Shown here one piece after another: positions 1 to 10,331 of a stretch of DNA of 64,000 nucleotides. The DNA comes from Maniola hyperantus. Lineage: Eukaryota; Arthropoda; Insecta; Lepidoptera; Nymphalidae. How positions within the stretch are numbered: position 1 is the stretch's first letter; the number at the start of each line of letters is the position of its first letter. The stretch lies in contig NW_027189033.1 in assembly GCF_902806685.2 (NCBI RefSeq), forward strand, positions 121,221 to 185,220. The letters are read 5' to 3'. The notes beneath the pieces were generated by a model. It was not told where the DNA came from. It saw only the letters and a program-made list of their open reading frames with translations, and did not search any database. The position numbers and the translations under genes were made by a program.

Positions 1-3000
1 TAAAAAGAAAAGGTGACTGACTGACTGACTGACTGACTGACTGACTGACTGACTGACTGACTGACTGACTGACTGACTGACTGATCTATCAACGCACAGC
101 TCAAACTACTGGACGGATCGGGCTGAAATTTGGCATGCAGATAGCTATTATGACGTAGACATCCGCTAAGAAAGGATTTTTGAAAATTCAACCCCTAAGG
201 GGGTGAAATAGGGGTTTGAAGTTTGTATGAAAGTCGGTTACTTTTGAAGTAAGAATCGTGAAATTTTTATTTACACAAATTGTTATAAACATAGAAAACG
301 TGTATCATGGTTTTTGAAAAATTTAGCCCCAAGTAGAAAATTAAGGGGTTTGAAATTTGTATGAAAGTCTGTCAGTTTTAAAATTTGAATCAAGATATCG
401 AGTATGTAAATGTAATCTATATATATAAAAAGAAAAGGTGACTGACTGACTGACTGACTGACTGACTGACTGATCTATCAACGCACAGCTCAAACTACTG
501 GACGGATCGGGCTGAAATTTGGCATGCAGATAGCTATTATGACGTAGACATCCGCTAAGAAAGGATTTTTGAAAATTCAACCCCTAAGGGGGTAAAATAG
601 GGGTTTGAAGTTTGTATGAAAGTCAGTTAGTTTTGAAGTAAGAATCGTGAAATTTTTCTATTTTTCTATCTTCTATATATATAAAATACATATAAATGAA
701 AAGGTGACTGACTGACTGACTGATCTATCAACGCACAGCTCAAACTACTGGACGGATCGGGCTGAAATTTGGCATGCAGATAGCTATTATGACGTAGACA
801 TCCGCTAAGAAAGGATTTTTGAAAATTCAACCCCTAAGGGGGTAAAATAGGGGTTTGAAGTTTGTATGAAAGTCAGTTAGTTTTGAAGTAAGAATCGTGA
901 AATTTTTCTATTTTTCTATCTTCTATATATATAAAATATATATAAAAAGAAAAGGTGACTGACTGACTGACTGACTGACTGATCTATCAACGCACAGCTC
1001 AAACTACTGGACGGATCGGGCTGAAATTTGGCATGCAGATAGCTATTATGACGTAGACATCCGCTAAGAAAGGATTTTTGAAAATTCAACCCCTAAGGGG
1101 GTAAAATAGGGGTTTGAAGTTTGTATGAAAGTCAGTTAGTTTTGAAGTAAGAATCGTGAAATTTTTCTATTTTTCTATCTTCTATATATATAAAAGGAAA
1201 AGGTGACTGACTGACTGACTGACTGACTGACTGACTGACTGACTGACTGAGTAACTAACTGACTGACTGATCTATCAACGCACAGCTCAAACTACTGGAC
1301 GGATCGGGCTGAAATTTGGCATGCAGATAGCTATTATGACGTAGACATCCGCTAAGAAAGGATTTTTGAAAATTCAACCCCTAAGGGGGTGAAATAGGGG
1401 TTTGAAGTTTGTATGAAAGTCAGTTAAATTTGATGTAAGAATCGTGAAATTTTTCTATTTTTCTATCTATATATATGAAAGGAAAAGGTGACTGACTGAC
1501 TGACTAACTGACTGACTGACTGATCTATCAACGCACAGCTAAAACTACTGGACGGATCGGGCTGAAATTTGGCATGCAGATAGCTATTTTGACGTAGGCA
1601 TCCGCTAAGAAAGGATTTTTGAAAATTCAACCCCTAAGGGGGTGAAATAGGGGTTTGAAGTTTGTATGAAAGTCAGTTAAATTTGAAGTAAGAATCGTGA
1701 AATTTTTCTATTTTTCTATCTATATATATGAAAGGAAAAGGTGACTGACTGACTGACTAACTGACTGACTGACTGATCTATCAACGCACAGCTAAAACTA
1801 CTGGACGGATCGGGCTGAAATTTGGCATGCAGATAGCTATTTTGACGTAGGCATCCGCTAAGAAAGGATATTTGAAAATTCAACCCCTAAGGGGGTGAAA
1901 TAGGGGTTTGAAGTTTGTATGGAAGTCAGTTTTGAAGTAAGAATCGTGAAATTTTGTATTAACACAAATTGTTATAAACATAGAAAACGTGTATCATGGT
2001 TTTTGAAAAATTTAGCCCCTAAGTAGAAAATTAAGGAGTTTGAAATTTGTATGAAAGTCTATCAGTTTTAAAATTTGAATCAAGATATCGAGTATATAAA
2101 TGTAATCTTCTATTTATATAAAAGGAAAAGGTGACTGACTGACTGACTGACTGACTGACTGATCTATCAACGCACAGCTCAAACTACTGGATGGATCGGG
2201 CTGAAATTTGACATGCAGATAGCTATTAATATGACGTAGACATCCGCTAAGAAAGGGTTTTTGAAAATTCAACCCCTAAGGGGGTGAAATAGGGGTTTGA
2301 AGTTTGTATGAAAGTCAGTTAGTTTTGAAGTAAGAATCGTGAAATTTTGTATTTACACAAATTGTTATAAACATAGAAAACGTGTATCATGGTTTTTGAA
2401 AAATTTAGCCCCTAAGTAGAAAATTAAGGGGTTTGAAATTTGTATGAAAGTCTTTCAGTTTTAAAATTTGAATCAAGATATCGAGTATATAAATGTAATC
2501 TACATATATAAAAGGAAAAGGTGACTGACTGACTGACTGATCTATCAACGCACAGCTCAAACTACTGGACGGATCAGGCTGAAATTTGGCATGCAGATAG
2601 CTATTATGACGTAGGCATCCGCTAAGAAAGGATTTTTGAAAATTCAAACCCTAAGGGGGTGAAATAGGGGTTTGAATTTTGTATGAAAGTCAGTTAGTTT
2701 TGAAGTAAGAATCGTGAAATTTTGTATTTACACAAATTGTTATAAACATAGAAAACGTGTATCATGGTTTTTGAAAAATTTAGCCCCTAAGTAGAAAATT
2801 AAGGGGTTTGAAATTTGTATGAAAGTCTGTCAGTTTTAAAATTTGAATCAAGATATCGAGTATATAAATGTAAGTATATATTATAGAAAACAGATGACGT
2901 AGGCATCCGCTTAGAAAGGATTTTGGAAAACTAAACCCCTCAGGGGTTAAAATAGGGGTTTGAAAATTGACACTGTTTTAACCCCTGAGGGGTTAAGTTT

Positions 3001-3119
3001 TCCAAAATTATTTGTAAGCGGATGCCTACGTCATCTGTGTCGAGATCAACCCTAAGGGTGTAAAATAGGAGTTTAAATTTTGTTTACTCCACGCGGACGA
3101 AGTCGCGGGCATAAGCTAG
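1..3119 (+). repeat. Tandem array of Helitron/SINE-like lepidopteran repeat with (CTGA)n tracts
   Basis: Nine units share a core that begins TGATCTATCAACGCACAGC, near 82, 471, 721, 980, 1269, 1521, 1774, 2160 and 2539. Each core is preceded by a (CTGA)n tract of very different length, from about 3 to about 20 copies. Units come in two sizes: about 250-290 bp, and about 350-390 bp when a second block containing ACACAAATTGTTATAAAC is present. Only the last unit ends with the family 3' end (CGCGGACGAAGTCGCGGGC followed by ATAAGCTAGTT, about 3093-3119). That end also occurs singly near 30500-30535 and, inverted, at 33021-33050. I infer one inserted element expanded internally, probably by unequal exchange or slippage at the CTGA tracts. 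Its likeness to Lep1-type non-autonomous Helitrons is from memory. Short open frames here are not genes. Confidence 0.8.
2890..3038. repeat. 149-bp inverted repeat (head-to-head repeat fragments)
   Basis: The 24-base outer arms 2890-2913 and 3015-3038 are exact reverse complements, built around GATGACGTAGGCATCCGC. Further in, AACCCCTCAGGGGTT at about 2935-2949 is mirrored by AACCCCTGAGGGGTT at about 2980-2994. The structure looks like two copies of the flanking repeat's 3' half joined head to head, forming a potential long hairpin. Confidence 0.75.
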
Positions 3120-4208
3120 TTAATTATTAAAGTTAATGTAACATAATTAATTTAAATAATTAATTAGAAATGAAATGTTAATCGTTTTTAAATATATCTA
3201 GTTATTTTAGAAAAAAAATTAATTTTAAATTTAAATAATTTTATAATTTATTAAAAAAAATTATAAAAATTTAAATTTAATATATTAGGGGATAAGCTTT
3301 AATTTAAAAATTTATAATTAAATAATTTATATTAAAATTTTTAAAATTTATATTGTTTAAAAAATTTAATTTATTATAAAAAAAAATTAATAAAAATAAA
3401 ATTTTATTGAAAATATTTAAAATTATATAAAATAATAATTTTTAATAATAAAAAATTAGTAATAATGATAAAATTAGTATAAATAAAAAAAAAAAAAAAA
3501 AATATATAATTAAAATTAATTAAAAGGAATTTGGCAAATAAAATATTCACTTGTTTATCAAAAACATGTCTTTTTGAATATAATTTAAAGTCTAATCTGC
3601 CCACTGATAAATATTAAAGGGCTGCAGTATCATGACTGTTCAAAGGTAGCATAATCATTAGTTATTTTAATTGAAAACTTGTATGAAGGATTTGATGAAA
3701 TATAAGCTGTCTCTAATTTATTTATAGAAATTTATTTTTAGTTAAAAAGCTAAAATAATTTTAAAAGACGAGAAGACCCTATAGAGTTTTATATTTATTT
3801 TTATTAAAAAATTATATAAAAATTAATGTTGAAATAAAATGAAGTATTATGTTGGGGTGATAGAAAAATTAAATTAACTTTTTTTAAAAATTAAACATAA
3901 ATATATGATTAAATGATCCATTAATAATGATTATAAGAAAAAATTACCTTAGGGATAACAGCGTAATATTTTTTTTTAGTTCATATAAAAAAAAAGTTTG
4001 CGACATCGATGTTGGATTAAGATAAAATTTAAATGCAAAAGTTTAAAATTTTGATCTGTTCGATCATTAAAATCTTACATGATCTGAGTTCAAACCGGTG
4101 TGAGCCAGGTTGGTTTCTATCTTTAGATAATTACAATATTTTAGTACGAAAGGATCAAATATTTAAAATAATTTTAATTTAAGAATATCATTAATTAAAA
4201 GTAAAGTT
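3120..4208 (+). rRNA. rrnL: Mitochondrial large-subunit (16S) rRNA copy in NUMT, 5' end probably truncated
   Basis: Hallmark 16S segments occur in sense order: GGGCTGCAGTATCATGACTG with AAAGGTAGCATAATCATTAG (about 3619-3661), GACGAGAAGACCCTATAGAG (about 3767), TTACCTTAGGGATAACAGCG (about 3945), and the TTTAGTACGAAAGGATC stem near 4141. It is followed at once by trnL1, as in insects. An insect rrnL is about 1.3-1.4 kb, so roughly 200-300 bases of the 5' end are probably missing at the junction with the repeat array; the A+T-rich start makes the exact point uncertain. A T-rich tract and an A18 run near 3488 look expanded. It is presumably not functional in the nucleus. Confidence 0.93.
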
Positions 4209-4275
4209 ACTATTTTGGCAGAAAAATGTAATGGTTTTAGAAGTCATAAATATATAATTTATTATATAAATAGTA
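4209..4275 (+). tRNA. trnL1: Mitochondrial tRNA-Leu(UAG) copy in NUMT
   Basis: The acceptor stem ACTATTT (4209-4215) pairs with AAATAGT (4268-4274), with discriminator A at 4275. The anticodon loop contains TTTTAGAA, giving anticodon UAG (CUN leucine). It sits between rrnL and nad1 on the same strand, as expected. Confidence 0.88.
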
Positions 4276-4282
4276 TATGATA

Positions 4283-4302
4283 ATATTAGACTTATTAAAT
4301 AT
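4283..4302 (+). pseudogene. nad1: NADH dehydrogenase subunit 1, first 20 bases (mitochondrial copy)
   Basis: The reading starts at ATA (4283) and runs six and two-thirds codons (M-L-D-L-L-N-) until it is cut by a Gypsy-like LTR element at 4302/4303. It resumes at 15188. The four bases 4299-4302 (ATAT) are repeated at 15184-15187 as the target duplication. Counting that duplication once, the two pieces total 951 bases, or 317 codons, so frame is kept. The ATA start is inferred from position and likeness to lepidopteran nad1 N-termini. Confidence 0.75.
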
Positions 4303-4327
4303 TCTTAGATTGTAGGCGGTAGTCGCC
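4303..4327 (+). repeat. 5' LTR of Gypsy-like element, first 25 bp
   Basis: The sequence begins TCTTAGATTGTAGG and matches the start of the 3' LTR at 14929. It is separated from the rest of the LTR (from 10102) by the R1-clade LINE. Bases 4316-4327 (GCGGTAGTCGCC) are the LINE's target duplication. Confidence 0.85.
4316..4327. repeat. LINE target-site duplication, left copy
   Basis: GCGGTAGTCGCC is repeated exactly at 10090-10101 directly after the LINE poly-A tail. The intact LTR at 14929-15183 carries this 12-mer only once, which confirms it as a duplication made by insertion. Confidence 0.92.
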
Positions 4328-4812
4328 GGGAGTCGCGCAACGCACCGCGTGCGAGATAGACGTGTTGTGATTGCTTCGTGTTCTCGGTGCAACGAACGGT
4401 CGGCTAGAGGCGCGCGGCCCGCGGGCGCACTCGTGCGCCTGTAGATATCGATCTATTGCGAGGCTAAGCGAGTCGGACGCTTGTTATTGAGTGACTATTG
4501 TGAGTTGTCGTGTGCTCGAAGCCGGTGCTCGGAGGTGATAACAACTTGGCCCCGGCCTGGGGTAATATGGTGCCTGTGCCGTGGTGTTGTGGTATACTAC
4601 GTTGCCTGTGCCTGCTGGAGACCTAGTGACACTAAGTGACCTAGGGACTGTGATAAATTAGGTTAAGATAGACTAAAGCTAGGTTAATTAAGCTAGGATA
4701 GTTAAGTTAAGCTAGGCTAGGTGTTTATATTTGTAGGCTAGGTTGTATTTGTTCCCTTGATTGCTGACCTGCATGGTTTAGCTAGCAGGTCGCCCCCCCC
4801 CTTTAGGTACAG

Positions 4813-6708
4813 ATGAATGACGGAACGAGTATGGAGACGGGTGTAGCTGCTGCTCGCAAATTGCGAAGTCAAGGAGTATTGCCGGTACCAAGAGACGACT
4901 CTCGAACCCGGAGTCCGCTCCGATCAGGCCTGGAATCGGATCCAGACTCTGAGAGCTCCAGGGCCTCATCCGTTAGCCGTGGTAGATCGAAAGGCCGAGG
5001 GCGAGGCACAGGGATCTCCCGTGCTAGAGTCAGTCTCAGAGAAGCGAAGGAAGAGGCCAAAGAGGAGGCTTTCAACCAATTCCTACGAGATCGAGTGTGT
5101 AGCAACAAGGTGTCTGAGCCTGTCTTAGACCCTGAAGAAGTTTCTTTTGAGCTCCGAAAGGAGGACCCCATCCAACTCAGCGCCGAGGAGCTGCGAGCTG
5201 CTGCAGGAAAAAGCGTAGCGAACATAGTCCAGGTTGCCTCTAAACCAGGGCACCTCAAGGGCCCATACGCTAGACTCCTTAAGGACTCAGCAGCCGCTCT
5301 CCAGGGGATGGTGGATGCTCTGGCATCTAGGACTGAAGCCGAGGAAACCCGACGACTAAGAGCTGACAATGGCCGCTTACGCCAGGAGGTGGAAAACCTC
5401 AAAGCGGAGTTAAAGGCCCACCGTAGAGAGTTTAGTGAAATGAAGACGTCCATGGTGGCGGCGAACACCTCGTCCGTCCCCACCTTAAGTGAGAAACTCA
5501 TTGAGGAGCTAAAGGCGTCCATTGTCACCTCAGTAGGCGTCATGCTGGATGCCCGATTCGCCGGAATCGAAGAACGACTTCTGCCTGAGAAGATGCACCG
5601 TCCACCCTTAGCAGGCGACAAACAGTGTCAGGAAGTGGCAGCAACTCAGCCGGCTACTGCTCTTCCAAGTGCTCGGATGGGCCCGATGACTCGGAGTGCC
5701 ACAGCGGCCTCAAATCCCACGAGTTCCGAAACAATTGCTGGACCAAGTCGAATTGAGGCAAGGGAGGTCACTGACTGGGCAACCGTCGTTAAAAAAGGGA
5801 AGAAGAGCAAGAAAGCCTCTTCATCCACTGCCAACGCCGCCACCGCCGCCCCGTCGAATGAAACTGCCGCCAAACCAACTCAGTCGGCTGTAGCAAAACT
5901 TAGGTCCCCCAAAACCGCGGCGGTCGTAATCACATTGCAGCCAGCAGCAGTAGAGAAGGGGGTGACCTACGCTAAGATATTGGAACAGGCAGAGCAACAG
6001 GTCAACCTGGAAGAATTTGGCATAGGCGACGGAATAAAAATTCGCCGGGCGGCCACAGGCGCAAGACTTCTAGAGCTGCCTAAGGGTCAGACGGCGGAAC
6101 AGGCTGAATTGCTAGCGAACAGGCTCCGCACGGTATTAGATGGCGTGGCTAGCGTGGTTCGCCCCTCTAAACTAGTGACCCTTAAGGTGACCGGCCTTGA
6201 CGACTCTGTCACAAAAGAAAAGTTAATCGCTGCCGTCGTGCGAGTCAGCAACTGCTCCACGCAGTCGCTTAAAGTTGGAGATGTGCTATCCGGGCCTAGA
6301 GGGGTGGGTATGGCTGTCTTGCACTGCCCCATTGAGGTGGCTAAAGTGATCTCTGATGCCGGGAGGCTGCGAGTTGGCTGGAGCTCTGCTGAAGTTCAGG
6401 TGCTAGAGGAACGCCCCCTGCGCTGCTTCAAGTGCCTCGGCATTGGGCACACAAAGCCTGTCTGCCCATCCGCTGCAGACCGAGGTGACCTGTGCTTCCG
6501 GTGTGGGGGCAGCGGTCATAAATCGCTGGGATGCACAGCCTCCATGTGCTGCCTAGTGTGCAAAGACGCAGGTCTACCCTCAGATCATGTAATGGGGGGT
6601 AGGAGTTGCAACCCTCCCCCAGTAAGGAGTAAGATGGTCCTAATGTCTCAGCCTGCCACCAGCGCTGGTTGCCATCAGGCGCAAGAGGAAGCTGAAATGT
6701 CATCATGA
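4813..6708 (+). CDS. LINE ORF1: Gag-like nucleic-acid-binding protein with zinc knuckles
   Basis: This 631-residue protein is the ORF1 product of the R1-clade LINE and should coat element RNA and direct it to target DNA. The N-terminus is basic and rich in R, S and G (about 40-80). A charged heptad-like stretch with LRADNGRLRQEVENLKAELK, around residues 178-205, looks like a coiled coil. A low-complexity A/S/T/P/K region follows (about 270-370). The C-terminus carries clustered Cys/His knuckles (CFKCLGIGHTKPVC, CFRCGGSGHKSLGC, then CCLVC...C) at about 538-600, the standard arrangement for R1-clade ORF1. The frame is open from an ATG at the end of the leader, with no internal lesion. Its stop overlaps the ORF2 start (ATGA at 6705-6708), suggesting coupled translation. 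Confidence 0.88.
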   Translation: MNDGTSMETGVAAARKLRSQGVLPVPRDDSRTRSPLRSGLESDPDSESSRASSVSRGRSKGRGRGTGISRARVSLREAKEEAKEEAFNQFLRDRVCSNKVSEPVLDPEEVSFELRKEDPIQLSAEELRAAAGKSVANIVQVASKPGHLKGPYARLLKDSAAALQGMVDALASRTEAEETRRLRADNGRLRQEVENLKAELKAHRREFSEMKTSMVAANTSSVPTLSEKLIEELKASIVTSVGVMLDARFAGIEERLLPEKMHRPPLAGDKQCQEVAATQPATALPSARMGPMTRSATAASNPTSSETIAGPSRIEAREVTDWATVVKKGKKSKKASSSTANAATAAPSNETAAKPTQSAVAKLRSPKTAAVVITLQPAAVEKGVTYAKILEQAEQQVNLEEFGIGDGIKIRRAATGARLLELPKGQTAEQAELLANRLRTVLDGVASVVRPSKLVTLKVTGLDDSVTKEKLIAAVVRVSNCSTQSLKVGDVLSGPRGVGMAVLHCPIEVAKVISDAGRLRVGWSSAEVQVLEERPLRCFKCLGIGHTKPVCPSAADRGDLCFRCGGSGHKSLGCTASMCCLVCKDAGLPSDHVMGGRSCNPPPVRSKMVLMSQPATSAGCHQAQEEAEMSS

Positions 6709-9700
6709 ATCAGTCGGGTCATTTAAACTTTCTCCAGTCGAACCTCAACCACTGCGCTGGGGCTCAGGATCTCCTGCAGCAGTCTATATTGGAGTGGGGA
6801 ATAGATCTGGCAGTGGCCTGCGAACCATATTATATTCCTCCCCAATTACACTGGGTTGGTGACTTGGATGGCTCGGTGGCGGTTCTGACCAGAAGTAATA
6901 CCGACATTCCTCTTACGGTATTAGAAAGAGGCTCCGGGTATGCGGTGGCAAAATGGGGGGAATACGTAGTGGTAGGCATTTATTTCTCGCCCAACCGCAG
7001 CCTGGCGGAATTTGAAGTCTATCTCGACTCTGTCAGGGCAGCTATCGATAGACAGTCGGGGGGGTACATCGTTGTTCTTGGTGACTTTAATGCTAAGTCC
7101 CAGGCTTGGGGAAATCCTATCACAAATGCAAGGGGTAGGGCGGTACAGATCTGGGCTCTTCTCTCGGGTCTATCCCTCCTCAATAGAGGGACGACACATA
7201 CCTGTGTGCGGCAGCAGGGGGGGTCTGTGATTGATCTTTCATTTGCAACTCCCACAGTTGCGAACAGGGTGGTTAACTGGAGAGTGGAGGAAGAGGCGGA
7301 GACTCTCTCGGATCACAATTACATCCGCTTTGAGATCTCTACCAGTCCGGGGCCGAGGAACAACCCCAGAAACTCAAGTCAGTTTCCACGCTGGTGCCTG
7401 AGTCTACTAGATCGCGATCTGGCCAAAGAGGCGGCCATTGTACGGCGGTGGTCTTCTTCCAGCAGCAATGGCAACACAAGCGTGGACGAACTTTCTGGGC
7501 AGTTGTGCAACGTCCTGAAGGACATCTGTGATGCATCCATGCCACGTACCCGACGCTGGTCCCCTCGCCGCCGCGTGTATTGGTGGTCCCCTGAAATCGC
7601 AAACCTCCGGGCAATCAGTAATAGAGCCCGCAGAGCGTATGTTCGGTACCGTAGGCGAAACGATCAGAACCCGGATCTCGAGGATCAAGTGCGGAGCGTT
7701 TATCGACAGGCTAAGAAAGATCTGCAGCTAGCCATAAGTAAAGCTAAGGAGTCCGCCCGTGAAGAGATGCTAGAGACATTGAACAGGGACCCCTGGGGGC
7801 GCCCCTATCGTGTTGCGCGAAATAAACTCAGCACACAAGGCGCACCCATCACAGAGACCCTGCAGCCTGATCTCCTGTGGCGTGTAGTTGGAGAACTGTT
7901 TCCCGACTCCCAGAACCACGTCCCTCCGGCTATGTCACCCCCATTTGGGAGCCAGAATATGGACGACATCCCTCCTATCACAGAGGGAGAACTGGATTTA
8001 GCGCTCGACCGCCTACGGGCTAGAAAGACAGCACCGGGACCCGATGGTATTCCGGGCAAAGTTTTATACATTGCTCTGAAATTCCTACGGATGGAATTCA
8101 GGGAGGTGTTCGATAAATGCTTACGCACTGGACAGTTCCCGAAATCATGGAAAGAAGGAAAGTTATGCCTGTTGCGTAAAGAAGGTCGCCCGCTGGATTC
8201 CCCTTCAGCATATAGACCAATAGTTCTGCTCAGCGAGACTGGCAAGCTCTTAGAAAAGATTCTAGCCACTCGTCTCATGGAGCACCTTGAGACAGTAGGC
8301 CCGAATCTATCTGAGACGCAGTATGGATTCCGAGCAGGCCGCTCAACCCTGGATGCCCTGGATGCCTTGAAAAGTATGACCATGGAAGCAACTGATAGAG
8401 GGGAAGTGGTCCTTGCAGTCTCGCTTGACGTTGCAAATGCCTTCAATAGTCTCCCTTTCGAGACTTTACTCGAGGCACTTTGCTACCACAGAGTACCGTT
8501 GTACCTCCGGCGACTGCTGGAGTCGTACCTGCAGGACAGAGAAATCGTGTGGGAGGGAAGAAACGGGCAAATTTTCCGGCGCCGTGTCTGCAGCGGAGTT
8601 CCGCAGGGATCGGTCCTTGGCCCTGTGCTTTGGAACATTGGTTTCGACTGGCTCTTGCGGGCCCCGCTGCTTCCAGGGATGAGGCTCTTATGCTATGCGG
8701 ACGACACCCTCGTCACAGCCCGTGGAAGGACATATGAAGAGGCGGCTCGATTGGCGGGGATTGGCACGTCACTGGTTGTGGATAGGATTCGGCTGCTGGG
8801 TTTGAGAGTCTCAATCTCGAAAACTGAGGCCCTCCTTTTCCATGGTCCTCGCAGAGGTCCACCACGTGGTGCACAAATCACAGTACAGGGCACAATAGTG
8901 CCAGTAAAGGCCCACATGAAATATCTGGGTCTGACCCTGGACGGACGATGGCGTTTTAAAAAGCACTTCGAGCTTTTAGGCACTAAGCTTGTTAATGCCG
9001 CCGCCGCTTTAGGAAGACTGTTGCCTAACATTGGGGGGCCAGAGTCCACCTGTAGGTGACTATACGCAGGAATTGTGAGAAGCATGGCACTGTATGGGGC
9101 GCCAATATGGATACATGCCCTGACTCCACAAAACAAGATGCTTCTGCGGAGACCACAAAGAATCATCGCGGTTCGAGCAATTCGTGGGTATCGCACGGTA
9201 TCTTGGACAGCCGCAACTCTTTTGGCGGGTGACCCACCCTGGGAACTCCAGGCTGAGGTGCTCACCGAGATATACCGCTACCGTGCGGTCACGAGGGCCC
9301 GGGGAGAGCGACCAGAGGCGGAGGAGAACCGCTCAATAAGAGCCCTGGCTAGTGCAGCTCTGATCCATAGATGGGAGCAGGACTTAGAGACGCCTGCCGC
9401 CGGTACCTGGTCGGTTGAAGCGATTCGGCCATACCTTGAGCGATGGCTTAAAAGGCAACATGGAGTGCTGACGTACCGGCTGGTGCAGGTGCTTACAGGG
9501 CATGGCTGTTTTGGTAAGTACCTGCATCAGATTGCGAGACGGGAGGAGACGCCGGCCTGCCACGAGTGTGGTGCACCAGAAGATACGGCACATCACACTT
9601 TGGTAGAGTGTGCGGCATGGGGACCCCAGCGGCACATCCTGTCGTCGACCCTCAGAGGAAGCCTCTCACTTTCAAATGCAATAGACGAGATGATCAGTAG

Positions 9701-9860
9701 TGAGACCAGCTGGGGCGTAATGGCCTCCTTCTGTGAAACTGTCATATCACTGAAGGAGGCCGCGGAGCGGGAACGAGAGCTGGACGCCGACGCCCACCCG
9801 CTCCGCAGAAGAAGACAGGGGAGGAGAAGGAGACAGTATGCTCACCTTCTCCTGCCCTAG
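6705..9860 (+). pseudogene. LINE ORF2: APE endonuclease-reverse transcriptase, one nonsense codon
   Basis: This 1051-codon frame is interrupted only by TGA at 9057-9059; the 9060-9860 part continues in the same frame. Residues 1-230 are an APE-type endonuclease (QSNLNHC, ACEPYY, GDFNAKSQAWG, SDHNYI). Residues about 440-740 are the reverse transcriptase (ARKTAPGPDGIPGK, YRPIVLL, GFRAGRSTLDA, LDVANAFNS, SGVPQGSVLGPVLW, catalytic YADD near residue 662). The stop lies in the thumb/connection region. The C-terminus has CHECGAPEDTAHHTLVEC (about 952-969), the CCHC motif common to R1-clade ORF2. The stop is consistent with one C-to-T change at an arginine codon. Apart from that the ORF looks young and complete, so this copy was probably active recently. 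Confidence 0.9.
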
Positions 9861-10089
9861 GCATTGGGAGTAAACTTGTGCCGGCCCAACGCCAGGACGT
9901 CTCAGTCGCATCCGATATCCGGGATCCTGAGACGTCTTATACTTGACGCGGACGGCACCGCTGGGTTTTTTAGTGGGTATGCTGATGGCGGTTAAACAAA
10001 CCGCGAGTGAGTCCCACATACCCGCCCTTGTGCGGCATGCCTAATAGCATTTTTACCAGCGGAAAAAAAAAAAAAAAAAAAAAAAAAAA
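9861..10089 (+). other. LINE 3' UTR and poly-A tail
   Basis: About 200 non-coding bases follow the ORF2 stop, then about 27 A (10063-10089) directly against the 12-bp target duplication. GAGACGTC occurs in inverted copies near 9894-9938 (AGGACGTCTCAG and CTGAGACGTCTT) and could form a hairpin of the kind a LINE reverse transcriptase recognises. Confidence 0.7.
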
Positions 10090-10099
10090 GCGGTAGTCG

Positions 10100-10109
10100 C
10101 CTATAAAAG
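10100..10109 (+). promoter_or_regulatory. TATA-like element of LTR
   Basis: CCTATAAAAG is present in both LTRs (also at about 14951-14960). It is at the position expected of a retrotransposon core promoter, about 25-35 bases upstream of CAAGTACGAGGCTCA, a possible start region. Assigned by motif only. Confidence 0.5.
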
Positions 10110-10331
10110 CGAGGTGCGCCCAAGTACGAGGCTCATTTCGCTGCTGATTTTTGTGCTGTAATCAACGTGGTCTGGTTTGAATTATGGTTTTCTTTATTTC
10201 CGACTTTTACTTTTTGTGTCTTACGTGTTAAATTTTGTTCCAATCATTAAAAGTTTGATAATTGTAAAAGTATTTGGTTTTGTGTTAATAAATTGTGTGT
10301 TTTTAATTGAATTTTACTTCCGTACCTAAAT
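10102..10331 (+). repeat. 5' LTR of Gypsy-like element, remaining 230 bp
   Basis: It continues the LTR after the LINE and matches 14954-15183 except for one base. A TATA box (CTATAAAAGC, from about 10101) lies at the very start of this piece, so the LINE inserted just upstream of the LTR's core promoter. The LTR ends TACCTAAAT; the interior then begins TCAGAACTGGGATTCC. Confidence 0.85.

Larger units (their letters stand above)
4328..10089 (+). mobile_element. R1-clade non-LTR retrotransposon, full length (5.76 kb)
   Basis: It is bounded exactly by a 12-bp duplication. It has a 485-bp 5' leader (4328-4812), a Gag-like ORF1 (4813-6708), an endonuclease/reverse transcriptase ORF2 (6705-9860 with one in-frame stop), a roughly 200-bp 3' UTR, and a poly-A tail of about 27 (10063-10089). 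The leader contains clustered imperfect GCTAGGTTAA-type motifs near 4660-4745. Clade is assigned from the two-ORF layout, three zinc knuckles in ORF1, an APE endonuclease with GDFNAKSQAWG, and the C-terminal CCHC motif. GC content is much higher than in the surrounding mitochondrial DNA. Confidence 0.9.

Noticed and set aside
341..2647. Minus-strand 79-80-codon frames repeated in the array
   Set aside because: Copies of repeat DNA reading through the CTGA tract (the SVSQ runs). No other coding evidence.
4869..5621. 250-codon minus-strand frame
   Set aside because: Antisense shadow of LINE ORF1; serine/arginine composition follows from reverse reading of high-GC coding sequence.
7805..8446. 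213-codon minus-strand frame and neighbours at 8693-9265
   Set aside because: Antisense of the LINE reverse transcriptase; the sense strand carries all catalytic motifs.
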